From contig NZ_SOAN01000006.1 in NCBI RefSeq assembly GCF_004364585.1, positions 161,282 through 225,281 of the forward strand: 64,000 bases of DNA, in the 5' to 3' direction. A model generated the notes under the pieces. The model was not told where the DNA came from, did not search any database, and was given only the letters and a program-made list of their open reading frames with translations. This document shows, piece by piece, positions 63,609-64,000 of the stretch. Source of the DNA: Nesterenkonia aurantiaca. Lineage in GTDB: Bacteria; Actinomycetota; Actinomycetes; Actinomycetales; Micrococcaceae. Numbering within the stretch: the stretch's first letter is position 1; each line of letters opens with the position of its first letter. Made by a program: the position numbers and the translations under genes.

Positions 63609-63957
63609 GAGCTCTCGTTGATGAGTGATCGCGTGGCGATGTTCGACAGGAGCGGCCTTGAACCGCAGAGGACGAAGATCTCTACTCACGCCATGCGCAC
63701 GGTGGACCCGGATCTGGGCACTCCGGTGCTGAACCCGGAACTGAGTGGATCATCCGGTCCCGTCGGCACCGCTGCGGAATCTGACCCTGACCGACAGCGG
63801 CACCGAAGCATATGACGCTCGTGTGCAGGGGGCTCGTGGATGCGATGCAGTCGTTGTGCGGTGATAGGCAACGGTGACTGAAGCAACCTTCACGAGCCAT
63901 CGATGACCAGGGCGGGTCCGCAGCCGATACCGCAGGCCCGCCCTGGCGCACCACGTG
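63609..63957. other. Gene-free end region with a terminator-like hairpin
   Basis: No recognisable gene lies here. Short open frames on both strands have no family features. CCAGGGCGGG (63907-63916) pairs with CCCGCCCTGG (63937-63946), a likely terminator between the importer operon and whatever lies to the right. GGCTCGTG (63832-63839) and CACGAGCC (63891-63898) form a distant inverted pair. Confidence 0.5.
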
Positions 63958-64000
63958 TCAGCTGCCCCGCACGTCCTGCGCCGAGGACTTCGCGGAGTCT
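63958..64000 (-). CDS. Possible C-terminal end of a minus-strand gene (partial)
   Basis: The minus strand reads DSAKSSAQDVRGS and then TGA at 63960-63958, running to the window edge. The hairpin at 63907-63946 lies just beyond this stop, as expected for a convergent gene. With about 13 residues and no recognised family, this is a tentative call. Confidence 0.3.
   Translation of the reverse strand, partial: DSAKSSAQDVRGS

Noticed and set aside
63618..63815. A 65-codon gene after the importer operon
   Set aside because: No ribosome-binding site of note, no recognisable motif, and composition like non-coding sequence.
63832..63898. Terminal inverted repeats of an insertion sequence (GGCTCGTG/CACGAGCC)
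   Set aside because: Only 8 bp match, no transposase remnant is recognisable and no target duplication is seen.

Overview
The window is about 64 kb of high-GC actinobacterial chromosome carrying the main transcription/translation gene block. The gene content, protein sequences and order (tRNA-Trp, secE, nusG, rplKA, rplJL, rpoBC, str operon, S10 operon, spc operon, alpha operon, truA, rplM-rpsI, glmM, coaA, glmS, alr, tsa genes) fit the Micrococcaceae. The absence of rpsN and rpsD from their usual operon places agrees with that. A Nesterenkonia- or Arthrobacter-like organism is likely, but the genus is inference.

Layout. 1-4550: divergent aminotransferase start, tRNA-Trp, secE, nusG, rplK, rplA, then rplJ and rplL behind an L10-type attenuator leader. 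4617-8670: an envelope-stress module, with two membrane proteins (one a PspC/LiaF-like protein) on the minus strand, divergent from a PspC-fused histidine kinase and its LuxR-type response regulator. 9056-16524: rpoB and rpoC. 16857-21264: rpsL, rpsG, fusA, tuf. 21831-31780: S10 and spc ribosomal protein genes, with a terminator, promoter and leader between rpsQ and rplN. 31942-39132: secY, adk, map, infA, rpmJ, rpsM, rpsK, rpoA, rplQ, truA. 39358-40831: a sugar-porter gene frameshifted by a 10-bp tandem duplication. 41266-54706: rplM, rpsI, glmM, mscL, a VanY-like peptidase, coaA, glmS, acpS, nnr, alr, tsaE, tsaB, rimI, tsaD. 54707-59151: a glutamate-cysteine ligase-like gene, a GH3 lipoprotein and a methyltransferase. 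59263-63608: a siderophore ABC importer operon behind a promoter with a DtxR/IdeR-type iron box.

How the genes work together. The first two thirds build ribosomes, RNA polymerase and the Sec channel, under autoregulatory RNA structures (L10 leader, probable L1 site) and a set of similar promoters with TG directly before a TANNNT -10 element. The 41-55 kb part supplies cell-wall precursors (glmM, glmS, alr), coenzyme A and acyl-carrier activation (coaA, acpS), NAD(P)HX repair (nnr) and the tRNA t6A modification proteins (tsaB, tsaD, tsaE). Many genes in this part and nearby appear leaderless: a TANNNT hexamer ends 6-7 nt before the start codon and there is no usable Shine-Dalgarno. This includes the divergent coaA/glmS pair, whose start codons are only 23 bp apart.

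No CRISPR array, complete insertion sequence, prophage or obvious island is visible. The unusual signals are small: tandem repeats in and next to genes, low-complexity tails on ribosomal proteins, RNA switches, overlapping leaderless promoters and the frameshifted transporter.
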